DNA of 64,000 nt from Nocardia jiangxiensis NBRC 101359. GTDB lineage: Bacteria; Actinomycetota; Actinomycetes; Mycobacteriales; Mycobacteriaceae. Below the pieces are notes generated by a model. The model was not told the origin of the DNA. It saw nothing but the letters and a program-made list of their open reading frames with translations, and searched no databases. This document shows positions 44,501 through 56,500 of the stretch, piece after piece. The position numbers and the translations under genes were made by a program. The first letter of the stretch is position 1; each line of letters begins with the position of its first letter. Location of the stretch: contig NZ_BAGB01000075.1 of assembly GCF_000308615.1 (NCBI RefSeq), positions 1-64,000 on the forward strand, read 5' to 3'.

Positions 44501-47500
44501 GCCGCGGCGGGGGAAGGTCGGGTCCGGGGGATCGGCGCGACGAGAGTCGGGCACCCATCCGGAACCGTTGGGCACCTTGCGGATTCGACGGCCGTCCACG
44601 GTCGTCCCGAATTCGTTCCCGTCGGGGGTGCGCCAGTACCGCGCGCCGTCCGGATAGGCGATGTGCAGGACGTCGTCCTGGGTGTGCGTGTAGTACCGGG
44701 TGCCGTCCGGGTCGAGGGTGTAGGCAGTGCCGTCCGGATCCCAGCGATGCTGGGTGCCGTTCGCACGGGTGCGGTATTCGGTGCCGTCGGGGGCCTTGCG
44801 GTAGCGCTCACCGGTGGTCCCGGCGGGCTCGGGATCGAGACGGTATTCGACGCCGCTGCCCGGGGCGGGACGCTTCGGATCCCGGTTGTGGTCCTGCGGA
44901 TTCTCCAGCAGGAGCCGAACCGGTCTGCCGGTGTCGTCGCGTTCGACCGCGAGGACCGGGTACGCGTGCGAATCGAGCAGGCCGGGTACCGCGGTCGCAC
45001 CCTCGATGCCGTCGCCGAATCGGTAGGTGCCCACCAGTACCGTGCTGTCGCGCCGCAGCGCGAAGTCGATCCGGGCGGCGATCGCCTGGGCTGCGACGTC
45101 GTGGTTCGACCGCAACGATCGCTGGTCGGCGTCGCCGCCGTATACGCCGCTGAAATACCGTGTCAGAGCATCTTTTTCAGCGTTCCAGCGGTTCGGGTGG
45201 TCGCTCAGGGCCCGGTCGAGGTAGGCGCGGAACCGCTCGGCCGTCTGATGGGGGTACCGACCGTTCGCATGGGGGTATTCCGCCGCGAGGTAGCGGGTCC
45301 ACTCCTCGTCCAGCGCGGCCTGGTCCGCCGGTGAGCCGCTCGGGTGGCGGTCGGTGAGTTCGTGCCACATCGCCGCGCGCCGCGTCTCGCGGTCCCGCTC
45401 CCAGGCGTCGTAGCTCTCGGCGAGTTCCCGGGCGAACTGGGGATCCGCGCCGGGAAGTTTCTCGCGCACCAGGTCGTGCAGGGTGTCCACATCGAATCGC
45501 AAGGGGTGCAAGAAGACTCGGTCGTCAACGCTGCGGACGGGCTGCCGGGATGCGCCGTCCCCGGTGCGCAGCCCGTCGATGCCCAGGCGTTCGGCCGAGG
45601 CGACGGTGTCCTTCGCCGCGAGTTCGTAGCCGTGATATCCGTTGCCGTCGTTGAACCGGAGTGCGTACGCCTTCTCGATCATTGCCGCCCACAACGGTTC
45701 TCCCGGTTCGTGACCGGCGAAATACCCGCTGTCGCTGCCGCGCCGCGCGTAGACGGACTTCTCCACGCGAACCCATTCCGGTGTGCCGCCGACATCGAAG
45801 CGCACGCTCGCCGTGCCATCCCCGTTGTCGTGCACGATCTTCCGGATCGCCGCCGGGTTGCGGGCGGCCAGATGTTTGAGGCGGCCGATCAGGATACAAT
45901 CACCGGCCCGGCCCTGCCGCGCGTCCTCCGGTCGGGCACCGTTCGGCCCGAACAGCGGATCATGGTGCCGCGCAACGAGTTCGGGCGCTCTCGCAAACAG
46001 CCCGGCGGGCGCGGTGACCTCGACCGGCGCCGAATCTCCCGGACGTTTCACCGACCACGAGGACTCGCCCGAACGAGTGACCACGACCGGACTGTCGTGC
46101 CGCACACCGAGCCTGGTGACCTGGCCGTGCTCATCGGACCCCAGGAAGCGAACCTCGCCGCCCGGCACGTTCCACCGCAACCTGCCCAGCGTCCGGGAAC
46201 CCCGCGGCGACCGGTAGGTGAAGGTCTCCGAGTCGATGAATTCGCTGGGGACCACCATGGCCGGTTCACCCGTGAGGTGAATCTCGTAGTACTGCCGCCC
46301 GGCGAGTTCGACCGGTCTGGCGGGCACCCGTCCGTCCGAGTCGGCCGGAAGCGTCCGGGTCTGCCCGTCCCGGTCGACGAACGTGATCGCCTCGCCGTCA
46401 CGATCGGCCCGAAGCCGACGCAGGGTTATCGGGACGCCCGGCATCGGCAGCAGCTCCCGCTTCCGCTGCGGCGAAAGCTGTTCGTGGCCTTCGGCATCGA
46501 GGAGTCGATCGGCGGCGAGCAGGGGCGGCGGAGTCGATTCGGTGCGGTCGACATGCGACCGAGCCTGGGTGCCGCCGAACTCCGTGCCGAGAATGTCCAG
46601 CAGGTCGTGCCCGAAATAACTCTCGCCCTCCCCCGGCTCGAACGACGCCGCACGGGTGGATTCGGCTGCCGACGTGGACTCAGCGAGAGGCTGCCGGTCC
46701 TGCCCGATACCCGGCCCGTCGTCGGTCTCATCCGCGTCACCCGCATGCCGCGTGGGACCGACCGGCATCCCGTCCGCGCCGTAGAGGACCGCACGCACGC
46801 TCGCCAGATCTCGTTGTGGCAGCGGCGGGAACTGGTGTCGCACACCGATTCCCGGATCGACGACGGAGACGACCCCCTCATCGTCGACCAGCAGATACGC
46901 GTGCGCACCGACACCGTGTTCATCGGTGGTGGTGTAGGTGTCCACGACCAGAGCGGTGGCGCCGGAGCCGAGGCGATCGAGTTCCCGGGCCACGGCAGCA
47001 TGGTCCGCGAACGATCGCAGGGGTGCACCGGCGTGGCTTTCGAGCTCGGCTCGAGTGACACCGCCGAGTCCGACCGGGCCGTCGAACAACGTGACAACAG
47101 GACTTCCGGTGCGACGCTTCAGTTCCGCAACGGCCAGGGGAGCGCAGTTGTTCCGCGACGCACCCGGACCGGTGTGCGGCGGTGCGGTCACGCCGGTGCC
47201 GCCGATCCGCGAATTCGACGCCTGCGCATCATGCTGCACGGGCGCGTGCGCGGCGCTTCCATCCCCTTGTACGGCCCCGGCCCTCCCGGCTGCCGCCAGG
47301 AGGTTCCGCGCCCCGCGGCCCGGCCGCGAGAATTCCCCGGCAGCCGCATCCGGGCGAGCGACCGCGCGGGTCGGTTCAGCCCGCGGCGGATTCACCACCG
47401 ACGGCGAACCGGCCGCATGCCCCGACACCCCCGTGTGCGATCCATCCAGCGCTGCCGCGCCCCGGGCGACGGGCTGCGCGTACATGGTGACCACGGACGA

Positions 47501-50500
47501 ATCCAGATGCGGTGCAGCATGTTCGGCCATCGATGCCGGGGCGTACAGGTTCACCCGCCGCAACCCGCCCTCGCCGATGCCGGACCGGCGCGCGTCGACG
47601 AACGCGGAGACCTCGGCGGCGAGACGCCCCGGTCCCTCCTGCACCGGGGCGGAGAACACACCGGGCAGCAGGCGTGCGGGCAGGTGAGTGGCCCGACTCT
47701 CGTCGTCGCCGATTCGGACCAGCATCGCATGGCCGGGCTGTCCGGCACGAGTGCGCGACGCATCCGGTTGTACGACAAGGGATATCGCGTGATTCAGCGG
47801 TTCGGTCGAATTCTGTGTCCGAGCGTCCCAGTGCACGGTGGCCGCGGCGTGCACCGGGCCGATACCGATGGTCGCGGTGCGCTGATGCCCCGATATGTCC
47901 TGTTCGAACGACAGCAGGTGCACCTCGGGCGGCTGCACACCCGCCTCGCGGGCGGTGAACGCGGCCTCGAGATCCACGGCGTGCAGATCAGCCAGGGTGT
48001 TGCGTAGGTTCCGCAGTCGACGGCGCTCGGCCCAGGACAGCGACCGGGCATCGGCGAGTGCGGTCAGGCGGGCGATCTCGAGCTGGACATACTTGCGGTT
48101 CAGCGTGTCCCGAACGGCTGCGGGAATGCCGTCGGCGTCGCGCAGCTCCGGGTGATCGGTGAGCAGGCCGAGTTGGTATTCCGGCGCGAGATCCCCGAAA
48201 TGCAGGTTGTCCCACCAGGTTCGGCCGTGCTCGCGCCACCAGCGCGCCCGGTCCCGCACGTTCGGCTCGATACCGTCTCGACTGCCGGGCAGCTGTGGCG
48301 GAACGATGCGATCATGCGATCCGGCGCTCTCGGGGTGCGCGAATGTACTGTCCTGCCAGGACGTTCGGATGGTTCCACCGGCCAGCTCCGCACGCCACGC
48401 GTCGAGGTCGGTCTGCTGTTCGGTCACCGTCGCGCGGATGGCCTGCACCGCCTGGCGCACCGTATCGCCCTGCACCGCACCGGGTTTCGCGAGAGTGTCC
48501 TCCCACCGGGAAACCGCGTGCTTCGTCGCATCGAGCAGGATCTGCTGACGGTCCAGGTGAGCGCGCTGGCGTTGAGGTTCGTCGAAGCGATCCCGCGGCC
48601 GGTTGTCGTGTCCGAGCCGCTCGAAGCCTGCGTCGAGGGAAAGCCCCTGCCGCCGCAGCCAATCCAGGTAGAAGTCGTTGATCTCCGGGCGCGGCAGATA
48701 ATGCCCGCTGCGATCGCTGAGCAACGTCAGTGTGCCATCGCGCGCCCCTATCTCACCGGCGGCGGTGACGGTGCGCCCGCCGAGGAACGAGGAATGATGC
48801 AGCACACCGGCTTCCGCAGGCGCGGCATACAGGTTGCCGAATTCGTCCGCTACGAAGATCGCTCGGCCGGGAGCCGGGCCGTGCTCGTAGGTGATCCGGG
48901 TGGTGTCGAAGGCGCGGCCGTCCGAGGCGCGGAACAAACGCCCGCCCGGCCCGATGAACAGGCGGTACTGTTCGAGTTCCTCGGCGTCCAGGTACCGGAC
49001 CGCGGTGTCGAGTGAGCTCTCGGGCAGCCGTTCCAACTGCCGGGCGTTCGCGACGGGATCCAGCGTGGCGTGCACGGTCATCGGCCGGGTCTCGCCGAGA
49101 TGCTGCTTCTCCAGCGTCGCGCCGCCGAGCAGCGGGGTCTGCGGCGAGGCCAGGACGCGATCCAGCGGCGCGGGGATCCGATCGCGCGGCACCACCCGGG
49201 CCGAGGAGGCGACGAGTTCGGACCGGCTCGGATCCGACGCAGTGGTGAACAACCCGCCGACCTCGGTCACGCCGATCTCGTAGGCACCCTCGGCCGTGCG
49301 CCGCACGAAGACCGCCTGCGCCTGCGGCGTCCCGAGCATCGGGATCACCTGCCCGTCCGGGCGCACACTCATCACGTTCTTGTGCAAGGCTTCCGCGGCC
49401 AGTCGCAGCGGCGCATCCGCGACGTCGGCATCGGTCGTCTTGCCGAACGCGGATGGTTTCGCCGCCAGCAGCCGGCGCGAACGCGTCATCCAGTCGTCGA
49501 AATCCTGCCGTCGCTGCTGCTCGCGCTGCCACTCGTCGGCGCCGATCCCGCCCTGATTCCGCTCCTGGTCGATCTCCTGGCGGCGACGAGTCTCGCGCAG
49601 CTCGGAACTGTCCAGATGCAGGCTCACATCCATCCGGACGAACCGCGCCGACGGCAGCCCCACGATCCGCGCCATGGTGGTGAACACCGCGTCCTCGCCG
49701 TCGGGCACCGGCTCCCAGCGCGGCGGCATGCGCAGGGGTGCGGATGTAGCGGGCTCGAATTCGCGCACGGCAACGGGATCGTGCGAGGTGGCCGAAGCCG
49801 GTTGAGTGGCAGCAGGTCCCGGCGTGGCGCCGATCCGGGGCTCCGGACTCTGTTCGGTCGGTTGGTTCTCGGTCGCCGGGCCCGACTCTGCGGCGGTCGG
49901 GTCGACCGGGTGCGGGGGGAGGACCGTGGCTTCGAGGACGACGCGGCCGGTGTCCGGGTCCGCGATGGCGGAGTTGATGACGTAGCTGGTGTCCCGAGGG
50001 AGCATGAGTTCGGCGACTCCGGGCATACCGCCGTGTTCGCCGATCCACCGGCCGTGGGTTCCCACCGGCAAGGTGAGGCGGAGTTCGTACTCCCACGGCC
50101 GCCCGTCCGGCATGGCGACCAGGTTGCGGCCGACCGAGGTGGACAGGTATCCGGGCTCGCGTTGCGCGGCGCCCACGAGCAGGTGGAATTCCCGGTCACC
50201 CAGGCGAATTCCGTCCCGGTCGAGCATGAACTCGACGTCGTGCAGACCGCGCACGACCCGCAGCGGTTCGGTGAGCGGCAGCGGCCGCCGGGTGGCCTGA
50301 TCGAGCAGGTCGGCGTAGTGGGCGAGGGTCTCGGGGGTTCGCGGCAGGCCGAGGTAGCGCTGGTAGAAGGAATCGGCCCAGCCGACTTCGGTGTGGTCGG
50401 AAAGCATTCGGTCCAGCAGCCGATCAGGTGCCGGATGCTCGAGGATTCCGCCCACCAACTCCAGGATCGCCGCCGCGGCCGTCGGATCCGGGACCACTTC

Positions 50501-53500
50501 CCGCAACGCCGCCGCGCCGCGGCGATGAATCGACGCCAGTGTGCCCACCGAGAGATTGCCCGGCCCGGTCAGTTCGGTCAGCAGTTCTACCGTACCGCTG
50601 TGTCGCTCGGCTCGATCCAGAGTCGCGGCGACACGGTCGAGCCCCGACCGGAGGAAGGAATTGATCTCCGAGTGCTCGAAGTAGGCCCAGATCGCGTGCC
50701 GCTGGGCAGGATCGAGCTCGTGCCAGCGATCCAGGACCGCGCTGCCGAAGCGCAGACCCTCCTCGTCGGTGTCGAATACCCGGATGCCGTTCGCATCGAG
50801 ATGCCCTGCGCCGTCCTCGATCCCGGCCGGGACACTCGGCCGTGGCGCGAACTCCGGGCCGGGGGCGAACGCCGCCGGATCGTTCAGCCGATCCGCGTCG
50901 AGCGTGAACGCGCCACCATCCGACGCCATCGCCACCCGCATACCCGCCGGATTCTCGATCGACCCGTACAGCATGGCGAATTCACCGGAATCGCTGTACC
51001 GGACCAGTTTTCGAGGCTCGTCCGGTGGAATCACGATCAGGTTGAGTCGCAGGTCCTCCGCGACGAACGGCAACATCAGGTTCATCATGTGATCACCGGA
51101 GAACTCCGGCGCACGCAGATCAGCGATGAGGTGGCGCAGTTCGTCGTGCAGATAGCGTTCGAACCGCTGCACGAACTGCTGCCGCCGGGCCGCCTCGGCC
51201 TCGCGCTGTGCGGGTGTACCCTCCCCCTGCGCGATCCGAGCGTCCACGGCACGTTGGCGAGCCATCTCGGACCGGTTGATCTCCATCGAGCGAGGACTCA
51301 GAAACTTCCCGACATAGCTGTCGAAGCTCTGCTCGATCCGGTCCGCGAACGCCGCGCGCAGCTCCCGCGCGGAGGACTGCCCTTGCATTCGGGACAGTGC
51401 CTCGAACAGGTGATCCTGGTTGTCCGGCAACAACTCCCATCTCGGACCGGGGGTATCGGCCGAGGCGGGCAGATCCCGAGGCACGGAGGATTCCTCGGCG
51501 GCAGTCTCCGGCGGCCGGGTGAACCCGGTGTGCGAGGAGTCCCTCAGCGCCTCGGGCTGTTGCGCGGCGAGGTGTTCCGGACCGTACAGACCATGCGCAC
51601 CCGTGTCGACCGGGCCGTCGATATCCATGGCATCGGCAGCCGGCAGGGCGGCGGACCGGCCGTCCATGCCGATGCGCGGTCCGGCACCGGCGACGGCCGT
51701 GGGCGGCTCCACCCGCGCGTGCAGGACGGTGACTCCGTCGGGATCGCGCTCCACACCGACGATCCGGTAGTTCGTGCCGCGCGGCAGAACGAGTTCCTGC
51801 TGCCCCGGATAGACGCCGTCGTCGCCGATGTAGGCGCCGCGCGCGCCCGGCGGCACGATCAGGTCCATCCGGTACGTGGCCAGGGGGTCACCGGCGCGCA
51901 CCGACGTGGACATGAAGCCGAGTTCGTGCTGCGGGACGTTGATGATGCTGCCGTGCTCGTCGGTGGCGAGGAAGTCGATATCGTCGAGGAGGCGCACGAG
52001 GCGTACCGGCTCGGTCAACGGAAGCAGGTGCGCGGTCGCCTCGTCGAGTTCGGCGATCTGGTGGCGGAGCGTGTGGGCCCCGAAGGCCCGGCCGAAATAC
52101 TCCAGGTGGTTCTGCGAGACTTCCCGGAAAAGCTCTGCGTCCCTGTCGATCTGCTCCAATCGAGCCTGCGGTCGCGGATCTTCCAGGACGGTGTTCAGCG
52201 CGCGCAGCGCCGCGATGTCGTCGGTCGACCGGGGCCCCTGTTCGAACAACTCCGCGCGCCGAGCGAACAACCTCGACACGTCCGGCACGATGCCGTAAGG
52301 CCCGGACAGCGCCTGCCAGATCTCGCTGCTCTCCCGCAGCCGATCGACCCAGGCGTCGATTTCGGCATCCGATCCGAAATTCCGCAGCACACTGTTGACC
52401 AGGAACGATTCCTCGTAGGCCCGCAGCGCCGCGCGCTGGGACTCGGGCAGTCGATCCCAGATGCGCAACCGCTCGCGGGCGAATGCCGCACCCGCCTCGT
52501 CGGTGTGGAAGCGGCGGATGCCGTCAGAATCGACATGTCCGAGCGAGTGCGCGGGGTCGGTCGCCGGATCGTCGGGGTTCGGGACCGCATGGGCCGGATG
52601 GCCGTCGGGTGTGTACAGCACGGCGCTGGTGGCCACGAGATCGCGGCGGGGTATCGGCGGAAACGCGTGCGCCACATCGAATCCGGGATCGATGACCTTG
52701 ATCGCGCCGTTCTCGTTGACCAGCAGGTAGGCGTGCGCCCCGATCCCGGCGGCGTCCGTGGTGTGGTAGTCGTCCACGACCAGTGCGAGGTGGCCGTGGC
52801 CGAGCGTCAGCAGCTGATTCGCGATGGCCGCGTGATCACCGAACGGCTGCAGCCAGGCCCCGGCCGCATGTTCGATCTGCGCCCGGGTGATGCCGTCGAG
52901 CCCCAGGGGAACCGTGATGAGCCGAGCGATCGGGCTGTCGGTGCGGCGGCGCAGCTCGGCGATGGTGAGCGGACCGCACAGGTTGTTGTGCCCCACGGAC
53001 GAAGGGCCGGGAAGGTCACCGAGGGCGCGCGAGGCTGCCGGGGCGGCCACGTGCGATGAGCTGTCACCAGTGAGCCCGCGGCCCGGGCCGATGCGTGTTC
53101 CGTCGAGCCGGTGGGATGGGCCGGTGCGAGCGCTCGATTCGGTCGCATGCGAGCTACTGCCGTCGGATCTCCCCGAGGTGGCTCGACCGGAACGGCCTCT
53201 ACCCGAGCGGTTCTGGCTGTAGCGCCCGCCGAAGACCGGCAACGCCGCATCGCGCCGACCCCGCCCGGTGCGATCACCCGGTGGGAGAGTGCCCGCCGCG
53301 TCGCTCTCGTCTGCCTGTGCGGCAGCGGCGATATCGGCCGGGCCGTAGAAGCCGTGCGCACCCGCGCCGCTCATGCCGATGGCCTTGAACTTCGGCAGGT
53401 GCGCCAGATCGACCGCGACGACGCCGCCCCGGCGCGGGATGGTCATATCCGGCGGGTCGGTGCGGAGCGAATCCGGGGACCATTGCGGGGCGCCCGGCCG

Positions 53501-56500
53501 TTTGATCCATCTGCCGCCGTTCTTGTCGGTCAGGAATTCGGTGCGGTCGGGGGCGCGGCGGATCCGGCTGCCGTCGGGGAATGCCATGTGCTGTACGCGA
53601 TCCCGGGTCTGCGCGAAGCGAACCCCGGTGGGTGCGATGGCGTAGACGGTCCCGTCCGGATCGCGCCGGTACTGGCCGCCGTCCGGGCGCAGGCCGTACT
53701 CGGTGTAGGTGCCGTCGGGCCGTCCCGACTCGTCCAGCACGGGCACCCGGCGATACCGGTTGCCCGCGGCGTCGGGGGTGTACTGCGTGCCGCGCGGGTC
53801 GAGCCGGTACTCGATCCCGGCGACCGGGGTCCGATAGACCCGGTTGGCGTCCCACGGCTGGTGATCCCACGGATTCTCCACCAGCACGCGCGCCGGCTCG
53901 CCGGACTCGTCGTATTCGACCGCGTGCACGGCGTAGACGTGGTTGCCCGCCAAACCCGGTACCGCGGTGCGATTTTCGGTCCCCGGACCGAAAGTGTGCG
54001 TGGTGAGTGTCACCGTGGTGCCGCGTTGCAGCGCCCACTCGATCCGCCGCCCGATGGCCTGCTTGGCGACCGCGAAATCGTTCGACAACCGGCGATGCGC
54101 GGGCCCGCCGGTGCGCAGTTCACTGAAATACGCTGCCAGGGCGGCCTTTTCGGCTTCCCATCTACCCGGAAAACGCCGGTCGAGATCGGCGCGGAATCCC
54201 TCGGGCGTACCGGGATCGCCGGTGCGCGTGAACTCCTGCCACGCGAGGTCCCTGGCGACCTTGTCCTGCCCGTGCGTGGTCTCGAGGTTGTGCCAGGTGG
54301 TGCTGCGCAGCTCGGAACGTTCCCGCCGCCACTGGTCGTAGGTCTCGGCGAGTTCCCGGGCGAACTCGATATCCGCCTTGGGCAACAACTTTCGCGGCGT
54401 CCCGGGCGGCACACCGGCGCGCATGCGCCGCTGCACCAGATCGTGCAGCGTATCGGCGTCGAACCCGAGCGGGTGCAGGTAGGCCGAATCATCGACGCTG
54501 CGGACCGGTTGTCGCAGGTTGCTGCCGGGCGCCTGGTACGATCCGGCGCCCAGGCGCGCGTCCACCTCGGCCGGACGTCCGGCGATCGTATCGAGGGCGT
54601 GGTAGCCGTTGCCGTTGCCGAACCGCCTCGCGAATGCCTTCTCGATCAGGCTGACCCACAACGGTTCTCCGGGCTCGTGGCCGACGAAATGTCCCCTGCC
54701 GTCGGTCTCGTAGATCTCCGAGGTGACCGGAACCCATTCGTGCGCGCCGTCCACCAGGAACCGGATGCTGACCACGCCGTTGCCGTGGTCGTGCACCATA
54801 TCGGTGATCGATCGCGGGTTGTGCTCCGCTCGATGTTTGAGCACGGCCAGCAGCGCGCAGTCACCGAGCGCGCCCTGACGAACGTCCTGCGCGCGCGGAC
54901 CGCCCACCGCGAAGACCGGATCGCCACGTCGATCGACCAGATCCGGCAGCTTCGGCAGCACACTGCGCGGAGCGGTCACCGCGACCGACCCGGATTCACC
55001 GGGCAGTTCGATCCACCGCCGCGCACCCGTCCCGGGCCGCGCCGCGATCGGCTCGTCGTACGGCGCCCGGAGCACGGTCGGCTGCCCGTGCGCATCGACG
55101 CCGAGGAATCGAACCTCTCCCCCGGTCTCGGACATATCGATGTCCCAGCTCAACCGGCCCGAATCGCCGCCGGGCCGGTCCGGTTCGAAGCTGAAGTCCT
55201 CGACCAGGGCGGCCGGGATCACCCGGTGCCGTCCGTTCGGCCGCGCGATCCGGTAGGCCCAGGATCCGTCCTCCTGCTGAATCTTTCGCGCCTGCACCAT
55301 GTCGTCGGTGGGCAGCCGGTGTACGCGGCCGTCGCCGTCGACCAGCGTGATGACGTCCTCGTCGCGGTCGGTGAAGGTGAACACGTCGTCGTCGACGGGG
55401 GCCGACGGGCGCTCGAGCGTGACGGGCACGGGAAGGACCGGCAGCAGTTCCTCGCGCTGCTCGGGGGTGAGATCGTCCAGGTTGTCGAACCGGGTGTCCG
55501 GGCGCACGGGTGCGGGGCCGTCGTCGTGTTGCTGATCGACGGGAGTCGTGACCTGTTCGGGGACAACACGTTCGATCTCTCCCAGCAGGGCCGCACCGAA
55601 GTAGGTCTCGCCGTCCTCGGGCTCGAATGCCGGTGTCGCGGTGCGGGCCGGGTTGTTCCCCTCGACCGGTCGGGTGTCGGATGTGGTTGCGGTCGACCGA
55701 TTCTCGGAGGCGTCCGATACCTGGGCGACGGTTCCGTCGGGGCGGCTGAGCGCGAGCGTCGCCGCACCGCGCAAGGGCAGCAGGCCCGCCGGTGGTCCGG
55801 GAGCGCGGGCGGTGGGGGCCAGCCCCGACCCATCCTGCGGTATCGCTGTGGCAGTCCGATTCGATCCGGAGCCCTCCACCGCGACAGGACCGGAATCGAT
55901 GTGGGGCGCGGTGGCTTTCGCGAGCGAGTCGGGCGCGTGCAGCTCGATCATGAACGGCGCGGCGGCATTCGGACCCGAGCGACGGGCATCGCCGAACGCG
56001 GTGATCGTCGCGGCCAACCGGTTCGGGCCGCGACCGGAGAACAACGCCGTCGGCGACCACGACCAGGTCCGCGGGCTCTGCCCGGCGGCCGGGTCGACGG
56101 TCAGGATCGTCGCGCTGTTCGATTGCGCACCAACGTGTTCCGTGTGCGCCAGCGCCGCCTCGGTCACGGCGTGCGTCATCGCGCCGACCGAGGCGTCGGC
56201 GGGGACGTGCCAGTGCACCGAAGCCGCGCTGTCGACGTCACCGAATGCGATGGTCGCGGCCGCACGCCACCCCTGCGGATCCTGATCGAAGGACAGCAGG
56301 TGCACCGGGGCCGCGCCGGTCCGGGATGCGGTGAGCGCCGCCTCGAGCTCCGCGGTGTACACATCGGCGAGGGCGGTCTTCAGGTTGTGCAACCGACGCT
56401 GGATGTCCGGCGTGCGGTCGGAGCCGCTCCCCAGCCGCGCTATCTCGAGCTGAAGATGCCTGCGGTTCAAAGTATTGCGCACCGCGGCGGGAATGCCCTC

